Below are positions 1 to 13,700 of a stretch of DNA of 64,000 nt, one piece after another. How positions within the stretch are numbered: position 1 is the first letter of the stretch; each line of letters begins with the position of its first letter. Source of the stretch: Branchiostoma floridae (lineage: Eukaryota; Chordata; Leptocardii; Amphioxiformes; Branchiostomatidae); NCBI RefSeq assembly GCF_000003815.2, contig NC_049984.1, positions 16,748,495-16,812,494 of the forward strand. Reading direction: 5' to 3'. Below the pieces are notes generated by a model that saw only the letters and a list, made by a program, of their open reading frames with translations, was not told the origin of the DNA and did not search any database. Both the position numbers and the translations under genes were made by a program.

Positions 1-724
1 CATAATATCGTAATTGGAACACACCGCGGAATTGCACGGAGAACGGGCGCGTGGTTGGAAGGGGGTGCACTATACCGGCCGAACGAAACATGGCACAATT
101 AACTGCCGCTATGTACCTTTATACATCCTCTGTTGTTCCTTTCTTTCCTGTTAGTAGTTGCACAAAACAAAAATCTGCATGAGCATCCAAAAAGTCATGA
201 GAAAATGGGCGTATACTGACAAGAATTTTCATTTAATTTTGGTCCGTCACAACCGCTATGACGTAAAACTTTACTGCTGGCCGTAGCATTAAAAATGGCG
301 GGAAAATGGCGGCGTACGTTCAATTTGACCCATTCAGCCGTAGATCCGGGCGATAATGCAACGGTTCCTCACACTTTTACACGAGTTGTAGGTCACCAAA
401 AGAAATTCAAGATTGCTGTTGAATCATGCTCGTCTTGTGCCGTGAGCACATGTGATTATTATCTACAAATCTGGCGATGAACGTGACAGTGTGTTTGTCC
501 CACGACGAGCTCGCCTGCCCCGAAAATGACCTGAAAACTTTTGGCCTTGTTGTCTTCGAATGCATTGTTATCGATGCTTTGTAAATTATGTATTGGACAC
601 CTAGATGTCTGAAGTGTTCATACCTCAGAAATAACTATTGTTGCATGTGTAGATCTCTTTAAGTTCCACTATTTTTAATCGACCGGTATAAGGCTTATGA
701 CCGGTATTATGCCAATGCATGTTA
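1..724 (-). mobile_element. TIR element copy 1, cut by the window edge
   Basis: These 724 bases are an inverted copy of 28645-29368, the same length with only a few substitutions (for example near 92, 189 and 620). Similarity stops sharply after CATGTTA at 724. The far end should lie left of position 1. It contains an identical 61-codon frame (295-480 here) with no recognisable domain. Confidence 0.9.
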
Positions 725-1014
725 GTGGCAGACTGAAATTTTAGTACTTAGTAGATTGGTAGACTTCAATTTTTCAGTGAGCTTAAGTGACATTTTTCAT
801 TTCCTTTCATTGCAACATATCAAATAACTTTATAGAATTTATAAATGGCAAGTTAGCAGCAAAATACCCTTCTGGCATGCTACTGACAATGTCAGACTAC
901 AAATTTTCACTCTGAAAAGCTAAGATCAGACTGAAGAATAAGAATTCAAAGAGTATCCTTAGATGCTGTAGTAATCTGACAATCTAATAACAAGAACTAG
1001 CACAGCTGTCTGAC

Positions 1015-1123
1015 CTGCCAGTGCTTTGATGACCTGCTGCAGCTCACTGCTGTGGATGTGGAGGTAGGCACTCCACAGTTTACGGTTGTTCAGGGCTAAC
1101 ACCACGTCATCTGGTGACAGGGA
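1015..1123 (-). CDS. VIRMA: VIRMA exon 27 (last exon inside window)
   Basis: Encodes SLSPDDVVLALNNRKLWSAY then LHIHSSELQQVIKALAG, matching human PHDISVALNTRKLWSMHLHVQAKLLQEIV. Donor GTCAGA at 1009-1014, phase 1, so the gene continues to the left of the window. Confidence 0.93.
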
Positions 1124-4100
1124 CTGGGGAAAACATTTACACAAAACAGGAGTTAGATGTGTAGGAGTATGTTCCACTCAACATGACATTGTTGTACACT
1201 TTGCTTGTAGCTATGAGAATAGCTTGTACACGTATAACTTCTCCTGAAGAAAATCACTTAAATTTCAAACTTTGAATATCAGTTATCACCTTCATGACAG
1301 TTATAGATTGGGCAAATGCCAGTAAAGGTGAGGTTCACCTGTTCTCTTACCCTTTTCCGCATGTGGTGAATCATTATAAACAAGTCAACAATAAACAAAG
1401 TGAGGTAATAACTTGGGACACATTATCCAGAAACAAGGTGAAATGCTTTCCACTTGATACCAAAAAAAGATCAAACTAAAATGAAATGAAAGATGGAAAA
1501 TAACAGTCCAAAATAAACTCTACATTCATTTATTCTCACAGAGACTTCATTCTAAAGTAGGATGGGAAAGGGGCTAGAAGTTTGCAGTTAAGACAACTCG
1601 GTACTACTTACTAGTAATACAATGGAATGAAAAATCACCATGTATTACATCACGGTGGAGAAGTGCAAAAACCACAAAAATAATGCAAACATTCCAAAAT
1701 CTACAGTAAAATGAGCAAAAGGCTCCCCACCTCCCGAGCCCCCATGGGCAGGGGCAGTGGCAGCAGCTCAGACAGCATGGTGAGCCCCCCCAGGAAGGCC
1801 TCTGGTGCAGACATGATGTACTGTAGCACCTCCTTCAGCATCATGGACCAGGTGGTGTTAGCCAAGGCTGCAAGTGGAAAATAATCACTAGTACTCAAGC
1901 CTCCATAAACAAGTTTATCAGGTTGGTACATTTGCAACGCTTCTTCTTCTTCATTCGTGTCATCACTAAACTTTCCTGCTCTAGTACTTCACACACTCCC
2001 TTTCTCTGGTGGTCAGTTCACCTTTAGTCGCGGGGTAACCTATACCTATTGTTTTGAAAAAATGGGTATTTAGGGTCTTCAAGTCAACTGCAATATTTTC
2101 AATATTCTATTAAACTGAGAATATTACAAGTTGAAACCACTATCCATCAACTTAATATCCCCAAATACACTATTTTTAAAACAACAGATATTTGTACATT
2201 ATGTGCTTCCTTACTGATAGGAAAGGAGTCAGAAGTCTGTGAAAAATGAATCATTGAGTCACAGGATGGGGCATAAATCTAAGCTCAAACATCTGAACAA
2301 AATTATGTTTCACAATCAATATCCTTTCATCCTCTCTGTCCTCAAAGTATCGGTGTACAAATGAATTTGATATCTTCCCTCCCACCTTCTTCACTGTCAG
2401 ACTTCTGAGTGACAGGAGGCTGTGTGAAGGTGAGGAACACGTCGATGATGTCCGTCTGTACGCGCTGTGTCTCCTGGATGAAGGTCCCGGTGGTGGGGGC
2501 GGAACACAACACCGTGTGGAGCGTCAGTAGTGACTTCAGCAACCGTACATCTCGGAACTGGGACACAGGAAAGAAAGGGATACCGTAACCAGAAATTGAA
2601 ATGTTCACGGTGTTTTCATTTTCCTAGTTATCGATCATTTTCTCAGTGACCGCTTCACTACAAATTCATGATGACAAGCTATGCATTTTTAATATGTATA
2701 CTGTTACAGAATTTTTTCAACCTTGAACCATAAAACCCTCCTTTCCCCATCTACCACCCGTCTTCTTCAATCAAGTCCCTGCAAAAATGAATAAATCTAC
2801 AGTAAAATAAAAACACAGGCAATTTCTTTCAGCTACAATAGCTCAAAGCTTAGGGATCACAATAAATTTACTACACACAATAATGGCAAGGTATCAGATT
2901 CATCTGACTTAACCTTCTCCCTACTGCCTAACTATATTGTATGTAACCAACATAAATATGACATCAAAGAGCTACCTCAACAAGGAAGGGGGTTAACAAA
3001 CCCGTAATTAAATCATTTAGATTATTGTGAAATTTAACTAGTATCAAATTTGAAAATAAGCAAATTGGACACATTTTGTTCTTCTTATTTCTTTCTTCAA
3101 GTCTGCATGGAAACAGGAAAGCTTCACCTCACCTGGACAGAACCACTACCGAGCAGCTCTGCAAGCATCGTCTTGACGACAGCTAGAGCTGATGTTACCA
3201 TGGAGATCACCATGGCAGCCTGAGTGCCAGGATGTGGGTGCCCCCTGCGCCAGGGGTGCAGCAGGGCTGTTCCCAGCTTCTAAAGTTGAGAAATAAATAA
3301 AATCTTTTAGCTTGTATGCAGATATGTATCTTCATCTAGGTTAGCATAAAAAAAATATCTGCCACCTTTTATACAGGCTCAACATGCCTTGGAAAGTCTA
3401 ACTCTTTTCAACAAGTTTATTAGATCATATCAGACACTACAACCAAGCAAAATATAAAACAACACTTATGATTCAACAGTTTGCATTCTGTAGAAGGGCC
3501 TACATGGGGCTTACCTGTAGCATGATGATGAATATCTCCATAGCATTGGCAGAGAAAAGTTGGATGACAGACAGATTCCACTTCAGGTCTTTCTGCCCAC
3601 CTACAACATTGAAGAAGTTAATACAGTCATGTTTGCTACTACCATCTAAAGGATTTTCACAAGTAAATGCATGTAGATACTGATGTATAAACTCAAAAGC
3701 CAACATTTGCAAGCAAATGCAAGATTTTTCACTCCATCCATGATGTTACAGAATATGATGCTTTTTTCATGACTCTCATCACCTAATATACTGTAAATGC
3801 AGAAATGTTCGCGGTGGATTAATGTTCTTTTATGGTATAAGATTGCAGTCTATGGTGTTACCCCAAAATTAAATCCACCGCGAAAAGTCATTTTTCCCGC
3901 TACTGCGAAATTAAATCCCCGCGAACTTAAATGCATTAACAGTAAGTCACAAAGCTCTCCCAGGAGTTACTGCAGTCTGCTCATTGAGATACTATCTACA
4001 AATTTCCTGTAAATTTCAGTTACTTCAATATCAAAAGTACACAAGGCCCGTACAGTGTGCATTCGCTGGTGGACAGCAGAGGTGTTTGAGGATGCGGAGT

Positions 4101-7100
4101 GAGGTGGTGACAGACGGCCCCACCACGTTCAGCCGGTTCAGGTCCAGCTCATCCGACCCCACCTTGACCAGCTCCACCAGGCCACAGATGGACGACAGGT
4201 CAAAGGTCAGACCCTTCACAGGCTGCAGCCACTTCCTGATGTCTAGCAGTTTGGGGTTCGCTTCAGGAGCTGCAAAGAGGTAGAAAATGGATTAACGGTT
4301 TTTGATAGAAGAACCTATCAGTTTCTTTTATGATGGTTGTTTTCTTCATTGGTTAACCATCAGTGTTGGTTCTTTTAACTGCAATATCTATGGTATCCAC
4401 TGGATAGTTTGGTCCTGGATACTTTTTCCACATTGTTGCCCTTTCAGGGGAAACATTTGAATGTTAACGTTCCCTTTCCATTTCCCTCGTTGGCTGGAAA
4501 AATCTCAGAAATCCAGTTCAAAGACTACTGCAAACACATTTATTTTCTCTGGGACTTTATTTGATGGCAATATTGGAAAGGGGTTTTCGCTGTGTTTTAA
4601 GTTCCTGGTTGAAAAATTTCCGTACATTCAGTGCAGTAGTTTTGCATTGAAAATGCATGGCAAATTTATCCTGAATTTGCAGGAGAGGTCGCAGCAAACA
4701 AAATGCAAACATTTAAAGATCTATATTATCTCACACAACTAAATGTCGCACTTCCCAAGATGCAACTGAAGAAAGTGCCATGGTGTATTTTAAACTTTTC
4801 TAAGTAGTCTCCTACCTTGCTCGCAGACTGTCAGCAGTCTCTGTGCATATTTCTCCAGCATGTCCACATTGTCTGAGCCCTGCACAGTCAGCAGCAGGAG
4901 CACACAGGCGTACTTAAAACACACCGACTTCCGCAGGTTGTTGTCCGTGTCTTCATCACCTGGAAAAGAGTAATATGTTTATCTTTTTACCACATCTCAA
5001 ATCACTGTTAGGAAACACAACAGAAATGATACACCAAGAATACACTAGACTTGCAATTCAAAAGAAACCCAATCCACAAACTTCTTCAAAAATTATTGAA
5101 AAGTGTAACCCTAGGGCTCAAATACTTTTTTGTGCATGCCTGCATACAAATTTTACCAGCTCCACTCAGAACTTAAGAATTATGAATCATATTGAAATTG
5201 TTCAGAAACCATGCATTGCTATTATTTCTTCCATACTTTATCAATGCAGCTACATGTAATAACAATCCATGCACACCTACATCATAGGAGGTTTATGTAT
5301 AAAACCCAGTACATGGACCAGTACAGGTTAGGTGCAGGTAGACACCAGAAATACCTGCACAGCTTCAATTTTACCTGCACTAACCTGCATATGCAGGTGG
5401 TATTTTGAGTCCTGAACCCATGACAACTTACAGGCCGTTGGCCAAAGGCATCAGAGTGACAAAGTGAGAAGTTTGCAATTAAATGTGAAGGTATGACAGG
5501 AGTGAAATCTCTTTTAACCATATCCCTGTAACCAGTAGAGAGTTGGTAGTCAAATAGCTACTTCAGCATGCTAAAGGTTAATGAAATATTGTACTAGACA
5601 TCGATGGTGTGCTATGCCGGAGGGCTACTGTTTTGTAATAGTGAGTGAGTGAGTGAACCATGTTGTTCCTGTCTGATGTAGCCTTACCAGTAGACTCTAC
5701 GAATGCCAGTAGACACGTCAGGTTTGTCTCCAGCCCCAACACATGGACAAAAGAGGATCGACCTGTTGGGAAACAAACAATTGTCAAGACAGTTTGGCAT
5801 GTAAAAATTGCCACAAGAGTTCTTAACCATTGTTCACCATATTCACCATTTGACCAGTAATGTAACATCAGAAATCTCTAGCATGTACAATGTACAAGCT
5901 AAGGCATGTATACAAGGGTCTAAACTGCTGGCTAAGGCCTACACAATTTACCTGGTCAATTTCTTCATTTTGTAGATTTCCATACATCTAGATATAAATT
6001 TTCGCTTTCAATGTTGCCAGGCATTTGGCTTAATGGCTGTTACTTGTATGATAATGTATGATTGAAAAAGATTTGACTGACCTAGAGAAGTGAATGTCAT
6101 AGAGAACATGGTGTGGAGTGTGCTCAGGAGTTCTGCACTGTCCAGCTCACCCTGGGTGATACAACCTACAGAGGACAACAGCACAGCAGACTTCATATCA
6201 GACAGTTCAGACAGAAAAATATGCTATGTGATAAGTTCAAACAAGTCATTGCAGCAATCGTTATGGACACAACAAAAGGACAACAACTTTTGAAAGGTCT
6301 GCTACATCTAAACATACAAACATTCCAGTGGATACAAAGGGATTAACCTACGCATAAGAACAGGAATATGCATGTATAAATGAGTGCTCGTTCAATGACA
6401 ACAGGACCTCCCACAGGCTGACAGAGGGCGTTTAGGGTTTTGGAAGTCCTGTTCGAACGAGCACTTGAACTCATTCCTTAATTTGCTCATGTGTAAGGAC
6501 CAATTAGTGCCCTCTTTCAAAATTTGGATGATTCCAGACATTACAGATGTCAAGGTTCCCAGCAGAATAACAGAGAAACAACTGCATATCCTGAAGGGTA
6601 TAGCAAACAACTGCTATCCGGACGGTACCCAGGCTAGTTCTGCCCACCTTTGTTGATACACTCCTGTAGCTGGTCAATGGCCTGCAGTGCCTGGAGATGG
6701 TAGATCAGCTTCAGGCCCAGATCCTGTGCCGTGGTGTCCATACTGGAGTCTTCACGGTCATACTCCTGGGTGGAGAATACAAGACAAGAATATTTAAGGT
6801 GGCAAGGTGGTCTTGTTTATAGCACTTGTAGTATCTGTACCACCTACAGTGGCAATGCCCCCTGTGGTGTTCAACTCCCCTGTGTAGTGTCCATACCCGT
6901 GCAGTTTCCTTACCCCGTGCAGTGCCCGTACCCCCAGTAGTGTCCATTACGGCATACCCCCTGTAGTGTCCATACACCCTCAAGTGCCTGTATCCCCTGT
7001 AGTGTCCTTACCCCCCCATAGTCTCCATCTTCCCAGTAGTGTCTGTACCGCTTGTAGTGTCTGTACCCCCTGTACAGTCCATAACCCCAGTAGTGTCTGT

Positions 7101-7746
7101 ATTAACTAAGGTGTCTGTATCCCCTGTAGTGTCTGTACCCCTTGTAGTGTCTGTTGTAGTGTCCGTACCCCCATTTGTGTCCGTACACCCATTAGTGTCC
7201 GTACCCCAGTAGTATCCGGACACCCAATTGTGTCCGTACCCCCAGTAGTGTCCGTACCCCCAATAGTGTCCGTACCCCCAATAGTGTCTGAGTACTGTTG
7301 TTTTCAATGTAGTGTCTGTACCCACTGTACCCGTCTACCACAGCATCTGGGACATGATCATGAAGTCGCAACTTTTGTAGAAATTAGATAAAGTTTGATA
7401 ATTAAAAGCTGTGAGTTGCATTCAAAAACACTATGTTTGCACTCATTTTTTGTGTCTTACCGTGGACTGAGTCAGGACTCTGATGAGGACATTGACAGTC
7501 TCATATTGGGAAGCCAGGTACAGCAGACCTGTGGAAGACAAAATATATATCATGTTCATTTGTTTATAGTCTGTATGTTAGTGACAATCACTGCAGGGAA
7601 AACATCCAATTTATGCACACACACATTGTTGTACAACAGTCCTACACTGATCAATACACCTACGCATTGACCAATACACACCTCACACACACACACCTCA
7701 CACACACAGACATTCACACACACACACACACACACATACACAGAGA

Positions 7747-7795
<49 letters not shown>

Positions 7796-10700
7796 ATCAA
7801 CACACACACACATTGACCAATACACACACACACACACAACCACATACACATTGACAACATACTCAAATTGATCAATACACACACACACAAACATATTGAC
7901 CATTACACACCTCACATGCACACAACTACTTACACAATGACCAATACACACCTCATACACATACACAATCACATTGACCACACCACACATGCACACACCA
8001 CAATACACATAGACCAACAAATACACACATTATCTAACACACATACCCCCCCCCACCCACACACACATAGAAAATCCCACACGCATGCGCATACACACAT
8101 ACAAGTATAGAGTTCCCCCCACCTTTCTGAGTGAGCATGAGCTGTGTCATGAGGTCCTTGATGGCGTTGAGGATCCCAGGGTGGGCTGCAGTACTGGGGG
8201 AGGACACCAGGACCACCAGGCACTCCAGCAACCGTCTGGACAGGAGGTAGGGAGGGATACATTTTTTTAAACAAGATTGCTCAGTGCAAGGCCATTGACC
8301 ACTTCTAGGTACTGAACTATGCTCACTGTGGCAGCATCTCTTCTCCCTTTGTCAGAAACATCGAGCTTCGGCAAGTTTGACTAACTGACCAATAGGGGAA
8401 GCTCGTGAAAAGATTTGATTCTGACTAACTGATGTGTATGAATTGTGAATAAAAGAATGTTATGTCACGAAAAATATGTTGCTTACCAAATTTAACAGCA
8501 GCATGCAGTGATGATCAAAACTCTATCAATTAAAATTCTTTACTCTATATAATGTCTACTCTCATATTTCCAAATCTAAGGCATCAAAAAACGGTGTTAT
8601 CAAGGCCTTTTCAAAATTGTTTTGATCACCTGGATATCTGAAGTGTGCGAGCATCAGGGATATTTAGTACAGTTCTTTAGTTTACTATTTTTTTATTTGG
8701 TGGTCTTCAAGTTCCGTGTTGATACCAATGCAATATAGAGTGAGTCTTTACTTTACGCCAAAAATAGTTACTCAAGCAACTGGATATGGTTTTGAAACGG
8801 TCAGACGTTTCGGATAGAATCCACTATCCTTCGTCAGTGACACTGAAGAGATCTGGAAGAAACAGGTCTTTTATACTCTAACTATGAATGAAGACAATTT
8901 CAGATGTCCAATAGGAAAGGTTGTAAGACAATTCAGACTGAAGACAATTTGGATTCCAAAGAAAACAAAGCTAAGCCAAAGTCAAGCTGAAGACAATTTG
9001 GACTTTACTTTATCTGGGCTATGGGTGTCAAATCTGTTGTTATCTACATAATTTGTTCAACAGAAAGAGGACAAAATAAGAGAAGATGGCAACAACCTTA
9101 CCTTGTAGTGAAGTAATGGTAGATGACGGGGTATGGGTCTCCTACAGTGGTGTGTCCTGTTAGCACAGCTGAGGTGGGGAATGCTTTTGGGTGGGGCTGG
9201 GCCTGGCCAGAGAGAAAAAATATTTCACTTAGCACATTGAAAGAAACTTACAACCACAGCAACTCCTTATATCATTAATAAATGATTTCAATTTCCTGTG
9301 CAAGACTATATCATCTCTTGCAGCTTTAATAAATCTTCCAGTCCATCTTGATTCTAACATTCTCTCATTTGATAGGAAAAATGAAAACATCATTCTTTAA
9401 AATTGTAACATTGAATATTTGGGATTTAAGTTACAGTTACACCAAATGTTTCTCATGGATTAGACAGAGACTGTCTTGTCAGCAAATGGGTCCATTAAAT
9501 CTAGGTAGAAAAGACACAATACGAGCGATCGCGATGATGTCAAGATGACGCAGCGGTAGGCGAAAAGCAGGTGTTTGGCAAACGATTGATTTACATATTA
9601 ACCGGTAATATGATCTGCTAATCTAAATGTCAATTTTTAATCCGATCTACTGACGACCTGGTAGGCATCAACCACCCAATACCCCGGATATAAACAACAA
9701 CAGCGATCGCTCATATGGACTAATTCCATAGCCCAGCCCATCAAATGGTGGAAGTGCAAAAGAAAAACTGAAGATTCAAATATTCAACAGACATGCAGCA
9801 ACTCTATCATTGGTCAAACAGCCTACTGCCGTGCTATCATTGGTCAAACAGCTAACTGCTATGCTGTCATTGGTTGAACTGTCAATTGTGATGGACAGTC
9901 AGGATTGACAACTACTACATGTTGGTAGTAAGAGGTGTGTATAACACAAAAGCTTACAATAATGTGTACTGCATCCCGCACGATTGTGCAGAGCTCCTCC
10001 AGACAGTTGATGACAGTCTCGATGTCCTGCATGTTGGCGCTGTACTGCACCTGCTCCAGGGGAGACATGGCCGTATCCATGGCAACATCCTCATCTTCAT
10101 CCTCATCCTGATGGAGATGGAATGGTACAGACAAGAGATTAGTTTTACATTCCATCAGAGATGGCGGCATGAGGAACAGAAGTGGTTCGGTATTGGGTAA
10201 AATCAACACTTCAAGCATGTTTACTGTCACAGAAGGGAAACATAGTATTTTGGGTCTGTTTCATTGTGCTCTTCTTCCCTGAAAAGGATAAGGTCTATGA
10301 CCTGGACCAGACGGTTATCACTGTAGTTACTGGTAAAGTAGCAGACACCCTGCGGTTCGATTACATTATGTAGCAAGTGACAGGACAGAGCTGGAAAGTC
10401 TGGTCACCACATATATTGTGTTAAATGTTATATGCATTGCAATATACATTGTGTTAAATGTATCTGAGTAGGAATAAATAGAGCAGTAGTTTGTTCAGAT
10501 ATTTGCTTGCAAATTATACCTTTCTAATTACATCCACGATTTTCTTACATAATGACAGAGAAGGCAAAACCCAATGGGTACCTTACCTTTAAACCAGCCT
10601 TGTCAGAGTCTTCAGTCTTGCCAGACGTCTCTACTTTCCCCTCAGTCTCTAGGTCTGGAATCTGGGTCGTCTCTACAATACTGGGAACAATAAACAGCAA

Positions 10701-13700
10701 ACATTTTAGCAGGAGCTTACTTCTAAACAGCAGATGTTGATTATTAAAAAATTTCTTCATCTTCAACAAGAATCTTTTAAACATGGCAATCAAAGATGTC
10801 TGACTTCAACCCTTCAACACATCCTCAGTGCTCATGGCAGGAGGCATCTTCTTGCAGGACATACAGAAACTACACCGCTGAGTGCCACACACACATAGAT
10901 GCACACAAAGACAAACAGACTCATATACCTACACATACACTCACACAGACACACACACACATGGACAATTCTAAGACAATACTTCACTCTATTGGGTAAA
11001 GTAATGAAATAATTCAATCCTCTTTTGTCTAATGAGATCTAGGTGCTTTACCCCAACAATTTGGCATTGCCTAATATTTTCCAGATCCTCAATACAAAAT
11101 AGTATATAAGTACATTTCGACTGGAGATCCTAGAGTGTGGGAAAGAATGACTCCCATTCAATGTTCAGGAACAGTAAGACTTACTGGTCTGCAGTGCTCT
11201 GTAGTGTAGTGATGGTCTCATACAGACTGGCCTTCCTCACCAAGGCTGTGGCTGCTGTCACCACTCGCACAGTCTGGAAACAAAGGGACAAGACTTTGAA
11301 AAATTGTTTGTCATACATGATGTATCAAGATCTAACATACTTGTGCTTCAAGTATAACTCTTTAAAAATATCTCATAGTCCCCATGAGATGTAACACCAA
11401 CTCTCATCATTCCACTAGGAGTCCTAAGACTCTAACATTAAAAAAAAATAAACTTAAAAAGACCTACTTATACAGCATTAGTAATCTATGAGTTATGCAC
11501 ATTTCAGATATCTATGCGGCAGGTGTTCTACAGAAGGCCTCAATAACACTATCATTTTATGTGGCAGTCTTATGGTACCCAGTGGAATTATGAGAGTTCA
11601 TATTACTTGTGCTTGAAGTGAATGCTTTTCAAATGTCTAACATTCAGGATGAGGTGTAAGTCTTGAGGCATGTACGCAAGTTTCTAGTGAGCCACAAGAC
11701 ATTAATGAGAACATTTGGCTATCAACTCTTTGCTAGAACATCAAATGGCAGTCCACTGTTCATTGCACTCAACAAGAAACTTAAAGCTAGACAAATATCA
11801 AGATACAATGAACATGTGTATAATGTCTATCCTTCTTGTCTTGACCTGTGAAAGATACGCTTCACTCACTCGTTTAGCTTATTAGCTAAAACTGGACCAA
11901 ACCCCAGACCCACCTGGTCCCCCAGCATGAGGTTTATAAGCTGCTGGTATCCTGAGGAGGGTTTTCCCTCCTCCTCCTCCTGGTGCCAGCCTAACAACCT
12001 CTCCACCCCCTCCTGACAGCTAATGGTACTGTCCAAGGCTGAAGAAAATACAGTCTTCAGGATTAGTTCATTGTTGTCAAGGGGTGGTAAGACAAAACTC
12101 TAATGTACTCATTACAAGGGTATTATAATACAGTATGATTTTTCTATGTCTCAGCGAACGTCACTTCAATAAACATACATATAAGCAAGTCAGAAATTAC
12201 AAGGAAAGTCGACTATTCAAAACCGGACTGGATATGAAAAATGCCAAAACTGTTGCAAAAACATGCATAGACAAGGACTTTGAATGTCACTCTTAGAACT
12301 ACAAAAATGTAACAGTTACTGCAATGTAGGATGATTATAATATATAAAATTGCATATCACTTGTGATTCCAGTGCTATGGCTCATTGTTTTGTTACCTTT
12401 AAGGTTACATTTACAGCAAAAAAGAGAAGAGTAAGTGATGTATCCAAACCTTTGATGGCAGCTAACTTGAGTGAGGATGACATGTGTTCAGCAAACAGCA
12501 GGGTGAACAGTTTGTCCTGGATTCCAGCTCTCTGCAAAAAACAAATCAGGGGAAAACATTTGCATTATTCAAAATTAGTTATCAAGCATTATAGAGATTC
12601 TATACTGTACACCATTTCCACAAAGTACTTGTCTTTCAATGTCAGGCTTTAAGTTTGGGCTTAGTGGATATATTTATAGGACAAGCAGTGTTTTTATTTC
12701 AAAAGGAAGAAGGCTAAAATTCTAACTGGAAGCTATGTGACTCCACTGCCCACCCCCAAAAGAAGTCAAGGGTCGGCTGGTTTTTCTAAGGTAGGTAGGG
12801 AAACAGAAAACATTTTTCCCTAGGCCTCACTGTGGGAGTAACTCCCCTTCTGGCACAAGTAAGTCCACCTACAGTCTACATCCAATTTTTACCTACATTG
12901 GGTAATCTAAGTGCATTTACTAAGCAAGCATGGTTTAAAAGTTAGACTCACAATCAGGCCAGCAGCCACCTCAGGCCCACACTCGCACAGGGCAGCCACC
13001 ATCCTCATGGAAGCCTTCAGGAGCCTGAGGTTTATGGCTATGGGCAGGGTCAGGGCTGTGTCGATCTCCAGGCCATGCAGGGTCCACTCATACAGGGTGC
13101 TGAGATAGTCTGCAAAATGGTCAGAAATTCAATAGTCAAAACATTGTGCAAATGGTCAAGTGGTTAGGCCAGCCGTTGTGGAATCAAGAGGTCAATGGTT
13201 TGATCCCTGCCATACAAGTGATCACTGTTTTTGTTTCTATCCGGGATATTCTAGAACTGGTGCCTTCCCAGATTTACAACTGTTATCACTTAAATTAGCA
13301 GATCGAATTACAACTTAATATGTAAATTATTCTTTTGTCTTCCATGATTGGGCCCCATCTGTGCATAACTGTGACATCATCGCAATCGCTCGTTTGGCTG
13401 TCTAAAAGTTCTATCCTTGGGAAAGGCACTACATGCAAGAGGTGTAAATTGCATAATTTTGAAAATATTGCCGTTTGAAACCACCATCCATTGTCTTGAT
13501 ATCCCTAAATACCTTGTATTTACAAACAACAGATATAGGTTACCCCACGGATAAAGGTAAACCTGTGCCTTTGTGCAGTCCCTGATACTGCAGGTGTGCC
13601 AGTTAACTTTTACAAACAACAGATATAGGTTACCCCACAGATAAAGGTAAACCCGTACCTTTGTGCAGTCCCTGATACTGCAGGTGAGCCAGTCTACTTT

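Noticed and set aside
295-480. 61-codon frame, present identically at 28889-29074 minus
   Set aside because: It lies inside a repeated TIR element; conservation reflects recent copying, not selection, and no domain is recognised.
7008-7325. 105-codon repetitive minus-strand frame (GTDT, YWGYGH)
   Set aside because: Produced by the 16-21 bp minisatellite unit; no independent evidence for coding.
6731-7330. CRISPR-like array
   Set aside because: Units are contiguous and diverged without unique spacers, in a eukaryotic intron; it is a minisatellite.
7556-8026. 156-codon Cys/Val-rich minus-strand frame
   Set aside because: Translation of the CA/TG microsatellite.
13150-13212. Functional tRNA gene
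   Set aside because: A and B box-like words are present, but acceptor and anticodon stems do not pair; kept only as tRNA-like fragment.
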